Assembly: GCA_050288105.1 (NCBI GenBank)
Contig: JBNKDE010000013.1
Location: 95,077-159,076, forward strand
Direction of reading: 5' to 3'
Length of the DNA stretch: 64,000 nucleotides
From: JACNJF01 sp050288105
Lineage (GTDB): Bacteria > Pseudomonadota > Gammaproteobacteria > GCA-001735895
The translations under genes were made by a program, and so were the position numbers. Shown piece by piece: positions 52,067 through 60,068 of this stretch (position 1 is the stretch's first letter; each line of letters begins with the position of its first letter). The notes beneath the pieces are model-generated. The model saw nothing but the letters and a program-made list of their open reading frames with translations. It made no database searches and was not told the origin of the DNA.

Positions 52067-53917
52067 ATGACCGCAAAAAATACGCCGCCAGAAAGCCTTA
52101 TCCATACCCTGTATTTCCCGCAGCTGGGACGAGAAATCGAATGCCGATCTGATGAAACCCTGTTCCAGAGCGCACGCCGTCAGGGCGTTCGTATTGTGGG
52201 CGCCTGTGGTAGTCGGGGCACCTGTGGCAGTTGTGTGGTACGCATTACCGAAGGCACCGTGGAAAACATCGATAAACCGGGAGAGCTAATTTCAAACCGG
52301 CGCAAATGGCTGCAGGCCTGTCACCTGCAACCACGTTCTGACTGCAGGCTGGAGGTGGCGCCACGTTCGCTGGCTCCCGTGGTGCGTGCAGAAAAAGATA
52401 GCGATGAACAGGAAATCCTGGCGCTGGATACACTCATCGATGCGCAGGATGTAACCCTGGCGGCAGCCACGCTGGATGATCCGCGCTCAGATCTGGATAG
52501 ACTCGCCGAAACACTGGGTGTGGAAGCGCATCTGGCCGATCTTGTCGCGCTGCGCAGTCTACCCGGCCTGTTGCGCGAGCAGGCGGGATCACAGCACTGG
52601 CCGCTACGCGTGTGGCGGCGTGCGAATGAATGGATTGGTTTCGGACATGCCGGTGATGTCACACTGGGCCTCGCGGTAGATCTCGGCACCACCAATGTCG
52701 CTGCCTTTCTGATTGACCTGGAAAGTGGTGAGCGTCTCGCCAGTCTGGGCCTGGAAAATCCTCAGACCGGCTGGGGCGCGGATGTCATCAGCCGCGTTAA
52801 CCAGGCTATGAATGACAGCCAGAACGCTGATGACATACGTAACGCGGCGCTGGTCGCCATTAACTCACTGGCACATGACCTGTGTTTTAGCATCGGTCAG
52901 CCTACCGAACATATCTTCGACGTTACCATCTGTGGCAATACCGCCATGCATCACCTGTTGCTCGGCCTGCCAGTCAGGCAGCTGGGGCGCGCACCCTTTG
53001 TATCGGTGTTAAACGATGGCCTGGATATGAAAGCGCGAGAGCTGGGCCTGAATGTGGCGCATGGCGCCTGGGTGCATATCGCCCCCAATGTTGGTGGATT
53101 TATCGGCGGTGACCATGTGACCTCTTTGCTGGCTACCGAGCATCTGTGGAGCACGGCTGAAAATACGCTGGTAATGGACATTGGCACCAATACCGAGATC
53201 AGCCTGATTCATCAGGGCAGGATTTTTTCCGCTTCGGCACCCTCTGGCCCGGCGCTGGAAGGGGGGCATATCGCCTGTGGTATGCGTGCAGCGGATGGTG
53301 CTATCGAGCGTGTGCGCTTTGAACAGGATGGCCTGCAACTGGAAACCATCGGTCAGGGTAAGGCGGTAGGTTTATGCGGCTCAGGGGTAATCGATGCGAT
53401 GGCTGCTTTTTACCAGACCGGGTTAATTAATCGCAATGGACGCATCGGCTCCGCTCATGCTGAGGTCATAGATATTAATGGTGGCAGAGCCATTAAGCTT
53501 GCAGAAGAAGTGTATTTTACCCAGCAGGACGTACGTGCGGTCCAGCTCGCCAAGGCGGCGATTCGCACAGCTACCGACCTGTTGCTGGAACAGGCTGGCA
53601 TAGCAGCGGAACAGTTAGATGCCTTTGTTATCGCGGGTGCATTTGGCAGCTATATCGACATCGCCAGTGGCGTAGGCATCGGTCTGTTTCCCGATTTAGC
53701 TAGAGACAAATTTCATCAGGTAGGCAACGCCGCGGGTCTGGGTATACGTCAGATGCTTGCCTCGAATAAGGCGCGTGCTAGAGCGCATGCATTAGCAAGA
53801 CAATGCCGTTATCTGGAATTAAATACCAGAAGTGATTTCCAGAAACGGTTTCTCAACAACATCGGTTTTCCGCCAGCTAGCGCTAAGGGAAGCCAACAAC
53901 AATCTGTACCATTATGA
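52067..53917 (+). CDS. RACo-like reductive activator of corrinoid protein (2Fe-2S, ASKHA ATPase)
   Basis: A 616-residue protein. An N-terminal [2Fe-2S] ferredoxin domain has the ligands C47, C53, C56 and C85 (GACGSRGTCGSC...CHL). A linker follows, then the DUF4445/ASKHA domain with the phosphate loops LAVDLGTTNVA (about residue 220), MDIGTNTEISL (about 370) and AIRTATDLLLEQAG near the end. Such proteins use ATP to reduce inactive Co(II) corrinoid back to Co(I), as RamA/RACo do. Only the gene after the B12-activation protein fits, so both seem to serve the corrinoid carrier. Confidence 0.88.
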   Translation: MTAKNTPPESLIHTLYFPQLGREIECRSDETLFQSARRQGVRIVGACGSRGTCGSCVVRITEGTVENIDKPGELISNRRKWLQACHLQPRSDCRLEVAPRSLAPVVRAEKDSDEQEILALDTLIDAQDVTLAAATLDDPRSDLDRLAETLGVEAHLADLVALRSLPGLLREQAGSQHWPLRVWRRANEWIGFGHAGDVTLGLAVDLGTTNVAAFLIDLESGERLASLGLENPQTGWGADVISRVNQAMNDSQNADDIRNAALVAINSLAHDLCFSIGQPTEHIFDVTICGNTAMHHLLLGLPVRQLGRAPFVSVLNDGLDMKARELGLNVAHGAWVHIAPNVGGFIGGDHVTSLLATEHLWSTAENTLVMDIGTNTEISLIHQGRIFSASAPSGPALEGGHIACGMRAADGAIERVRFEQDGLQLETIGQGKAVGLCGSGVIDAMAAFYQTGLINRNGRIGSAHAEVIDINGGRAIKLAEEVYFTQQDVRAVQLAKAAIRTATDLLLEQAGIAAEQLDAFVIAGAFGSYIDIASGVGIGLFPDLARDKFHQVGNAAGLGIRQMLASNKARARAHALARQCRYLELNTRSDFQKRFLNNIGFPPASAKGSQQQSVPL

Positions 53918-53926
53918 GGAAATTCC

Positions 53927-54820
53927 ATGAATTCTAACAACGCTTTCAATCTGGGTATTATCGGTGAGCGCATCAATCCGGGCTTCAAATCAACCAAAGA
54001 AATGTTCGATAATTCTGACATTGAGGCGATACAGGCACTGGCAGTTAAGCAGGCCGAAGCGGGCGCCAGTTACCTGAATGTTAACATCGGTGCGCGTGCC
54101 CTGACCGACAAGGAGTGGATGGCTACACTGATCGAAGCAATCCAGCAGGTGGTTGATCTGCCGATTTCTTTCGACTTCCCGAGTAAGGAAGTGCAGCAGG
54201 TTTGCCTGTCAGTATACGATGTGGAAAAGGCGAAGGGCGAACTGCCGATCGTTAACTCCATTACCGAACACCGCTGGGACCTGATGGAGCTGTATGGTGA
54301 ATATAAATTCAAGGTCATTGCGATGGCCTCCGAGCGCGTGGAAGATGGCATCGCCAAAGGCAATAAAACCGCCGAAGAAATCTACAGTACTGCGCGTCGT
54401 GTCGCCTTACGCCTGAAGAATGATTACGGCATGCCACTGGATCATATCTTTATCGATATGTCGGTGTCGGCCATTATTGCGGATACCGAAGGATTAAATC
54501 GTAGCACAGTGGATGCGATTCGCCTGATCGGTGCTGACCCTGATCTAAAAGGCGTACATATGATGGGTGGATTATCCAACATCGGCCAGCAAATGCCGCC
54601 CAGGGCCGTGGATGGCTCTGACCTCAAACATAGCCTGGAGAATGCCTTCCTGACCTTGACCGTACCGCATGGTTTTGACTATGTGCTGGGCACCCCCTGG
54701 CGCGGATACGAACCCCTGCCGGAGGATAACTATGTGCTGACCACCTATCGTAACTTTCTCGAGCAAAGCGGTTCCAATGCATTGCGTGCGGTACGCCTGT
54801 TCTACAAGGCTAAGAAATGA
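53927..54820 (+). CDS. Methyltetrahydrofolate:corrinoid methyltransferase (pterin-binding)
   Basis: A 297-residue dihydropteroate-synthase-like TIM barrel. Landmarks: GIIGERINPGFKSTKEMF, GASYLNVNIGARALTDKEW, ISFDFPSKEVQQVC, PIVNSITEHRWDLMEL and HMMGGLSNIGQQMPPR. The asparagine pattern NVN and the late GGLSN segment are those of MeTr/AcsE-like enzymes that move a methyl group between a corrinoid protein and tetrahydrofolate. Here it would accept the methyl from the substrate-methylated corrinoid. Its stop overlaps the amidohydrolase start. Confidence 0.9.
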   Translation: MNSNNAFNLGIIGERINPGFKSTKEMFDNSDIEAIQALAVKQAEAGASYLNVNIGARALTDKEWMATLIEAIQQVVDLPISFDFPSKEVQQVCLSVYDVEKAKGELPIVNSITEHRWDLMELYGEYKFKVIAMASERVEDGIAKGNKTAEEIYSTARRVALRLKNDYGMPLDHIFIDMSVSAIIADTEGLNRSTVDAIRLIGADPDLKGVHMMGGLSNIGQQMPPRAVDGSDLKHSLENAFLTLTVPHGFDYVLGTPWRGYEPLPEDNYVLTTYRNFLEQSGSNALRAVRLFYKAKK

Positions 54821-56010
54821 ATAATGAATCCTTCGCGCTGGTGGTCGATGGCTGGTTTGATGGAGAAACTCATTTTCCTGAACTGACCACCATAGTCGTT
54901 AAAGATGGGCACATCAGTGCTATTGAAAAAGGTGACATCAGCCAGCAAGCGGCGCTGTTAGAGCTGGCGCGGGTGCGCGATGGGTTCCTGCTACCGGGCC
55001 TGGTGGATGCACATGTGCACCTTTTTCTGGATGGTGCGCCTACCGATGGTGCTGAGCGTTCTGCGCATATGAAGAAGTCGGTTGATGAATTAACCGAGGC
55101 TGCGCGCCAAAGTGCGCGCCAGAGCCTGACCTGTGGTGTGACCCTGGTACGTGACGCTGGGGACCGGCATGGCATCAATCATGTGGTGCGTGATGAAGCT
55201 ATGCACTCATGGAGCATGGCAAGGGTACGCTCGGGTGGACTGGGTGTCAGGCGTCCCAAACGCTATGGGGCCTTTATGGCGCATGAAGTTGAGGACGATA
55301 ACGCCATCAAACAGTCGGTGACCCGGCTTGCACCGCACTGCGATGAAATCAAGCTCATCCTTACCGGGATTATTGACTTTGATGCGGGCGCAGTGACCGA
55401 CGAACCCCAGTTCGATCTCGACAGTACCCGCCTGGTGGTCGAAACCGCGCGTGCTCAGGGTCGTAACACCTTTGTCCATTGCAGTGGTGAAAAAGGGCTG
55501 GCGATAGCGGCAGCAGCGGGTGTCGGTTCGATAGAACACGGCTTTTTTATGAATCACGATACCCTGGCGATGATGCGTGATCAAGACGTCGCCTGGACGC
55601 CAACTTTTTGCCCGGTACATTTCCAGTGGCAGCATCCCGAGGCCGTGGGCTGGTCGGCGCAAACCGTCGATAACCTGCGTCGTATCCTCGACCAACATGC
55701 AGAGCATCTGCAGATGGCCGACGCAATGGGTGTGCGTTTATTACTCGGTACCGATGCCGGCAGTATGGGCGTGCAACACGGCTACGCAGTATTCGAGGAA
55801 ATCCAGCGCTATCTGGAAGCAGGGCTGTCACTGCAAAAAACCCTGCAAAGCGCAACCTCGGCGAATCGAAAACATTTTGGCTTAAGCGATACCAGACTTG
55901 CACCTGGTGCCGCGTTTGAAGCTGTGCTGCTGGAGCGCTCACCCTTCGAAACGCTGGATACGCTGCGTAATCCGACCCAGGTCTGGTTGTCGCAGGAGGC
56001 TCAGGTATGA
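54817..56010 (+). CDS. Amidohydrolase-superfamily protein of unknown role
   Basis: A 397-residue metal-dependent hydrolase. Metal-site motifs: PGLVDAHVHLFLD (HxH), EIKLILTG (carboxylated-lysine position), TFVHCSGEKG, and LLLGTDAGSMGVQHG. It resembles imidazolonepropionase-like and prolidase-like hydrolases, without a specific match. It is wedged between the MeTr and FolD genes by two four-base overlaps, so it must act with them. It could release a C1 unit (for example from a formyl or formimino folate) or process the demethylation substrate; I cannot choose. Confidence 0.7.
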   Translation: MNNESFALVVDGWFDGETHFPELTTIVVKDGHISAIEKGDISQQAALLELARVRDGFLLPGLVDAHVHLFLDGAPTDGAERSAHMKKSVDELTEAARQSARQSLTCGVTLVRDAGDRHGINHVVRDEAMHSWSMARVRSGGLGVRRPKRYGAFMAHEVEDDNAIKQSVTRLAPHCDEIKLILTGIIDFDAGAVTDEPQFDLDSTRLVVETARAQGRNTFVHCSGEKGLAIAAAAGVGSIEHGFFMNHDTLAMMRDQDVAWTPTFCPVHFQWQHPEAVGWSAQTVDNLRRILDQHAEHLQMADAMGVRLLLGTDAGSMGVQHGYAVFEEIQRYLEAGLSLQKTLQSATSANRKHFGLSDTRLAPGAAFEAVLLERSPFETLDTLRNPTQVWLSQEAQV

Positions 56011-56873
56011 GTGCTAAGATCATTGATGGTAATCGCCTGGCCAGCCAGATTCGTGCTGAACTCAAGCAGCGTAGCGACGCTTTGGCAGACAGCGACCGAC
56101 AGCCAACTCTAGTGGTGATCCTGGTGGGGGATGATCCCGCATCGCAGGTTTATGTGCGTAATAAAATCAGAGCCTGTTCCGAAGTGGGTATCGAATCGCG
56201 TGAAATTATCCTGCCGGCCAATACCGGCACCGAGCACCTGCTGCAACGTATTCACCAACTGGCAGAGGATGATGATGTCGATGGCATCCTGCTGCAGCTA
56301 CCCGTCCCTGAGGGTATTGATGAAGCGCGCCTGCTAGCGGCGATTCCATCGCATAAAGACGTGGATGGCTTCCATGCACTGAATGTCGGTGCACTGGCGC
56401 AGGGTAATCCACAGTTTATTCCCTGTACCCCTTACGGGGTGATGAAGATGTTGCTGCATACCGGAGTCAATCTGCAGGGGATGGAAGCGGTAGTGATTGG
56501 GCGATCCAATATCGTGGGTAAACCGATGGCGCAACTGCTCACTGCAGCGGGTGCAACCGTTACCGTATGCCACTCAAAAACGCGAGATCTTGCGTTTCAT
56601 ACACGACGCGCTGATTTACTGGTTGCTGCTATCGGTAGACCCCGCATGATTAGTGGCGACATGGTCAAGCCAGGCGCGATACTGATTGATGTGGGTATAA
56701 ATCGAGATGACTCAGGTAAGCTATGTGGAGATCTGGATTATGAATCCTGTGAAAAGGTAGCGGGGTGGATTACACCGGTACCCGGCGGTGTAGGTCCGAT
56801 GACGATTACCATGTTGTTAACCAATACTCTGGAGGCGGTAGAGCGTAGCCGCGCTAATGCGATAATTGCATAA
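56007..56873 (+). CDS. folD: Bifunctional methylene-H4folate dehydrogenase/methenyl-H4folate cyclohydrolase
   Basis: A 288-residue FolD enzyme that oxidises methylene-H4folate to 10-formyl-H4folate. Landmarks: VGDDPASQVYVRNKI, where the lysine is the catalytic residue; LLQLPVPEGID; VIGRSNIVGKPMAQLL; and the C-terminal TPVPGGVGPMTITMLL. With the MetVF-like and MeTr genes it gives a complete route from a transferred methyl to formyl-H4folate. Coupled to the previous gene by overlap. A second housekeeping folD may exist elsewhere. Confidence 0.92.
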   Translation: MSAKIIDGNRLASQIRAELKQRSDALADSDRQPTLVVILVGDDPASQVYVRNKIRACSEVGIESREIILPANTGTEHLLQRIHQLAEDDDVDGILLQLPVPEGIDEARLLAAIPSHKDVDGFHALNVGALAQGNPQFIPCTPYGVMKMLLHTGVNLQGMEAVVIGRSNIVGKPMAQLLTAAGATVTVCHSKTRDLAFHTRRADLLVAAIGRPRMISGDMVKPGAILIDVGINRDDSGKLCGDLDYESCEKVAGWITPVPGGVGPMTITMLLTNTLEAVERSRANAIIA

Positions 56874-56897
56874 GTTGCATTGCGAATGTCAATAATA

Positions 56898-56952
56898 TAC
56901 AAATTAATATTCAGTTTATGCATTTATAGGCTATTTTTAAGCAACGTATAAT
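56898..56952 (+). promoter_or_regulatory. Activator-type promoter of the second ligAB (TRCAA-N16-TGCAT)
   Basis: TACAA (56898-56902), 16 bases, TGCAT (56919-56923) and a perfect TATAAT at 56947-56952, the same arrangement as before the TRAP and lig operons. It gives ligA2B2 its own control, separate from the corrinoid genes. Confidence 0.55.
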
Positions 56953-57019
56953 GCATGACACTTTCAGGATTCAACTGATTTTTGCAGGTTCATGCTTCCT
57001 TCAACTCAATGGAGCCATT

Positions 57020-57385
57020 ATGACTATCAAACAAATGCGCGACATCCCGGGCACCACCTTTTTTGACGGCCCCATGTCTACCAAAGGCTACCCGGTTAAC
57101 AAAATGTTTTACTCTTTTAATTCTCAACAGGGGCGTGATGCTTTTGTAAAGGATGAAGAGGCCTATATGGAAAAATTCAAGCTCAGCGAAGCGCAAAAAG
57201 AGTGTGTGCGCAATCGCGACGTACTCGGGCTGATTCGCGAAGGCGGCAGCATTTATTATCTGGCCAAGATAGGCCCCATCCTGAACATGAATGTGCAGGA
57301 CTTTGGCGGTTTACAAACCGGTCGTACTAAAGAAGAATTTCAAGCATACCTGGATAGCCAGGGGGTGGGGAAAAACAATGGCTAA
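57020..57385 (+). CDS. Second extradiol-dioxygenase alpha subunit (LigA-like)
   Basis: A 121-residue homolog of LigA at 35653. The shared features are RDIPGTTFFDGPMSTKGYPV, FSLN-like MFYSFNSQQGRDAFVKDEE and GGSIYYLAKIG. It differs widely from the first copy (for example it lacks the KPYNRKRF region), so it is an older paralog, not a fresh duplicate. ATG at 57020 with GGAG 5 bases upstream; a longer frame (56951) has no ribosome site. It overlaps the next gene by 8 bases and would be its partner. Confidence 0.88.
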   Translation: MTIKQMRDIPGTTFFDGPMSTKGYPVNKMFYSFNSQQGRDAFVKDEEAYMEKFKLSEAQKECVRNRDVLGLIREGGSIYYLAKIGPILNMNVQDFGGLQTGRTKEEFQAYLDSQGVGKNNG

Positions 57386-58217
57386 GATCGTAGGCGGTAT
57401 CGGTTCATCACATATTCCAGCTATTGGCGTGGCGATGGATAAGGGCCTGGAAGATACGCCTTACTGGCGTGATTTCTTTCAGGGTTATATCCCCATGCGC
57501 AAATGGTTTGATGAAGTGAATCCAGACATTGTGATTATTTTTTACAATGATCACGGACTGGAAATGTTCCTCGATAAAAAACCAACCTTTGCTGTGGGTA
57601 CCGCAGCAGAGTATGAAAATGCCGACGAAGGTTGGGGCATTCAGCCAATTCCACCGGTACAGGGTGAAACCGAATTATCCTGGCACATCGTCAATGAGCT
57701 TGTGGAAAACGACTTCGACCCGACAGTCTGTCAGGAAATCAAGGTCGACCACGGCTTAACCGTGCCCTTAAGCCTGATGTATCCTGATAAGTCCTATTCA
57801 AAGGTAAAGGTCATTCCGATCTGCATTAACTGTGAACGTCACCCAATGCCCAAGCTATCAAGATGTTATGCATTTGGTCAGACTATCGGCCGCGCGGTTG
57901 AATCTTTTGGCGGTGACCAGAAGGTTGTCGTAATGGGTACCGGTGGTTTATCGCATCAACTGGATGGCGAACGCGCTGGCTTTATCAACACAAAATTCGA
58001 TGAAGAATGTCTGGAAAAACTCGTCTCTGACCCCGAAGCACTGACTAAATACAGCATCGAAGATATTGTCGAACTAGCAGGCGCGCAGGGAGTGGAACTG
58101 AATATGTGGATGGCCATGCGAGGTTGCCTGACTGGAAAGGTTACTGAAGCCTATCGAAATTTGATTGCGCCAATCTCGAATACGGCGGCGGGTTTGCAGT
58201 TGCTGATTAACGAATAG
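57378..58217 (+). CDS. Second extradiol-dioxygenase beta subunit (LigB-like)
   Basis: A 279-residue catalytic subunit. Iron ligands H12 (SSHIPAIGVAM), H59 (YNDHGLEMF) and the late glutamate in AQGVELNMW are present, and the base histidine in GGLSHQLDGERAG. VDHGLTVPLSLMY is conserved. The first copy at 36042 is clearly related but differs along its length. Its substrate may be protocatechuate, gallate or a methoxygallate; a demethylated product of the neighbouring O-demethylases is the simplest guess. Confidence 0.9.
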   Translation: MAKIVGGIGSSHIPAIGVAMDKGLEDTPYWRDFFQGYIPMRKWFDEVNPDIVIIFYNDHGLEMFLDKKPTFAVGTAAEYENADEGWGIQPIPPVQGETELSWHIVNELVENDFDPTVCQEIKVDHGLTVPLSLMYPDKSYSKVKVIPICINCERHPMPKLSRCYAFGQTIGRAVESFGGDQKVVVMGTGGLSHQLDGERAGFINTKFDEECLEKLVSDPEALTKYSIEDIVELAGAQGVELNMWMAMRGCLTGKVTEAYRNLIAPISNTAAGLQLLINE

Positions 58218-58244
58218 AGCAATTAGTCAAATTTAAAAAAATAG

Positions 58245-58276
58245 AAGCCTCGGCAGTGATGTCGAGGCTTTTTTTT
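58245..58276 (+). terminator. Rho-independent terminator after ligB2
   Basis: Perfect 8-bp stem AAGCCTCG (58245-58252) with CGAGGCTT (58263-58270), a 10-base loop and eight T residues. It closes the aromatic island and sits directly at the edge of the degraded integrase gene. Confidence 0.88.
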
Positions 58277-58277
58277 G

Positions 58278-58634
58278 CTATTTATCAGGCAGATCGCTGA
58301 AAGGGCTGCGTACTCCGTATGCACCCCGTTTTAACACATGGGTGTAAATTTCTGTTATGGAAACATCGCTATGACCGAGTTGCTCTTGAACGGTTCTAAT
58401 ATGAGCTACATGGACGTAGTGAATGTCGATTTTGCAGGAGCATAAAATCGCCCCGCGCCTGATTCAAATAAATGTGTTGAACTACGTATTATGTAGATCC
58501 CCTGGATGATGCTTTTTGTGGAAAATAATAAAGAACTTGATCCAATAAAGATAAGAGCTTATGGTTCTTTTACTATAACGCCGCACTGACATGAAGTCGG
58601 CAATGGACTGAAGAAATGGAGAAGAATAAGACAT
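58278..58634 (-). pseudogene. intI: Degraded integron integrase intI
   Basis: On the minus strand, the N-terminal part from about 58634 encodes SPFLQSIADFMSVRRYSKRT then SSYLYWIKFFIIFHKKHHPG, the SAM-like DNA-binding domain of integron integrases. The far C-terminal part (about 58278-58410) encodes RTVQEQLGHSDVSITEIYTH, then VLKRGAYGVRSPFSDLPDK and a stop; this is the catalytic Tyr segment. Normal IntI is about 320-340 residues (roughly 1 kb); only about 355 bases remain, so the middle with the catalytic Arg and His boxes is missing and the ends are in different frames. Orientation and position before the cassettes are those of a real integron. Confidence 0.85.
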
Positions 58635-58768
58635 GTTTTTGATTCCTTTCAAAGTTGTAGACACACAATAATGTAATCATTTTGTTCTCACTAGTAAGTC
58701 CAAAAATTAAAATGTTGTCCTCTTTAATTGAAAAGGTTTAAATGGATTCTTGATTGTTTCTTATTTTT

Positions 58769-58865
58769 CAATAACTTATAAAATCCGTGATGTCCTTTTA
58801 ATAATTAAACAGGACGTCCCGATAATATGTATTAAAAGGACAACCTTTTAATACGGCTGTTATGT
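58769..58865. repeat. attC-like site before cassette 1
   Basis: CAATAAC (58769-58775) to GTTATGT (58859-58865). The arms include GTCCTTTTAATA (58792-58803) with TATTAAAAGGAC (58830-58841), a perfect 12-bp match. It resembles an attC rather than a usual attI, suggesting a cassette whose gene was lost or an attI/attC recombination product. It lies only about 105 bases from the intI start side. Confidence 0.5.
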
Positions 58866-58877
58866 TTAGAAATTAGG

Positions 58878-59660
58878 ATGATTGATAAATTATTAACATT
58901 AGAAACAAGTGTGACTAGAGATGTAATGGAATTGTTTGTTTTTCCAATACTGAAAGTTTTATATTTCGAAGATGGTACAGAGGTTCACAAGCTTATAGGT
59001 ACTGGTTTTTTCATAGACAACAACGGCCTTTTTCTAACTGCGAGACATGTTTTTGAAGGACGAGGGTCAGCGCTAGACAAGGAGGGCGCAAAGGGTTTTG
59101 CAGTCTATTGTGTACATGCTGTAAACATGGAACGAAAGATGGTCATTCGTCACATTGATGTTAGTTCACTCAAGTTACGCAATGATACTGATATTGCTGC
59201 AGGACGTGTGGAAAATAATCAAATGTTTAGTTCTACAGCATGGATTACAAAAAAATACCTTAAACAAACTGCCTGCTTGAACTTAATTTCTACTGAAGAT
59301 TTATCAAATGGTACAAAGATATGGACAGTGGCGTATCCAGAAACTACGATTAGTCCAGTTATTGATGGCAAGTTAAATATAAATTTATTTTCTCAAACAT
59401 ATGAAGGAGAAATAACAAAACACTATCCAGAATTTCGAGATAGAGGTTTATTGTCATGGCCTTGCTATGAAACAAATATGGAAATTAAAGGAGGAGCAAG
59501 TGGAGGCCCAGTGTTCATATCTGGCAGCAAAGGTACAGTTTTTGCGGTTAACTGCTCTGGAACAGAGCCCCATTCTTTCTCTCATGTTACATCAGTCAAA
59601 CCTCTGGTGCTAAAGAAAAACTTAAAACATAACAAGTCAAATTCACATGGACAAATTTAA
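58878..59660 (+). CDS. Trypsin-like serine protease (cassette 1)
   Basis: A 260-residue protein with a Trypsin_2/S1C-type catalytic triad: H57 in LFLTARHVFEG, an aspartate at D103 or D105 in RNDTDIAAGR, and S208 in GGASGGPVF. No signal peptide or PDZ domain was seen, so it would act in the cytoplasm, unlike HtrA/Deg proteins. The substrate is unknown. The last 10 codons lie inside the following attC site (SNSHGQI), so the cassette's repeat supplies the protein end. Stand-alone cytosolic trypsin-like domains are frequent in defence and stress modules, a possibility only. Confidence 0.72.
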   Translation: MIDKLLTLETSVTRDVMELFVFPILKVLYFEDGTEVHKLIGTGFFIDNNGLFLTARHVFEGRGSALDKEGAKGFAVYCVHAVNMERKMVIRHIDVSSLKLRNDTDIAAGRVENNQMFSSTAWITKKYLKQTACLNLISTEDLSNGTKIWTVAYPETTISPVIDGKLNINLFSQTYEGEITKHYPEFRDRGLLSWPCYETNMEIKGGASGGPVFISGSKGTVFAVNCSGTEPHSFSHVTSVKPLVLKKNLKHNKSNSHGQI

Positions 59661-59714
59661 GCCGCTCCACTTCGTTACGCAACTTAAATTTCCCAGTGAT
59701 TTGCGACGTTAGTG
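59627..59714. repeat. attC 1 (after the protease cassette)
   Basis: ACATAAC (59627-59633) to GTTAGTG (59708-59714). Arms AACAAGTCAAATTCACATGG and CCCAGTGATTTGCGACGTT are imperfectly complementary, and CAAATTTAAG pairs with CTTAAATTT inside. Related in sequence to attC 6 and attC 7. Confidence 0.85.
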
Positions 59715-59729
59715 CTTCAAGGTAATAAT

Positions 59730-60062
59730 ATGTCAAGGATCATTTATTCGTCAGAAGAAGAAAGAATAGCTATAGAGTATTTTTCTACTGTAAATAACTT
59801 AGTCGGATCAGTCGCATTGGCTACGGGATTTACAATCCTACAGTTCAAAAATGCTGAACCATTAGCTTGGTTTGCTCTGGTTGTCTTTTTTCTGTGGGCC
59901 TTTGGTCAAGGTGCTGAGTATAAGCGAATGCTCAATAGGGCTCATCCTGCTTCAAAGCCAAGTATATTTTTCTTTCTTCGCTACAGCTGGCTATTTGTCA
60001 TTGCAGTTTTTTTTATAGCTTCTATTGCAGTGGGACTTATTAATAATGAAATGTTTATGTAA
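59730..60062 (+). CDS. Small two-or-three-helix membrane protein (cassette 2)
   Basis: A protein of about 110 residues of unknown function. Hydrophobic segments at about residues 25-40, 43-63 and 80-105, with a short polar head (SRIIYSSEEERIAIEYF). ATG at 59730 has AAGGT upstream. No homologous family recognised. Confidence 0.6.
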   Translation: MSRIIYSSEEERIAIEYFSTVNNLVGSVALATGFTILQFKNAEPLAWFALVVFFLWAFGQGAEYKRMLNRAHPASKPSIFFFLRYSWLFVIAVFFIASIAVGLINNEMFM

Positions 60063-60068
60063 TCAACG

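Noticed and set aside
58482..58664. A 60-codon minus-strand frame before the integron
   Set aside because: It is the N-terminal fragment of intI and has the far C-terminal fragment beyond it in another frame, so it is reported as a pseudogene, not a separate gene.
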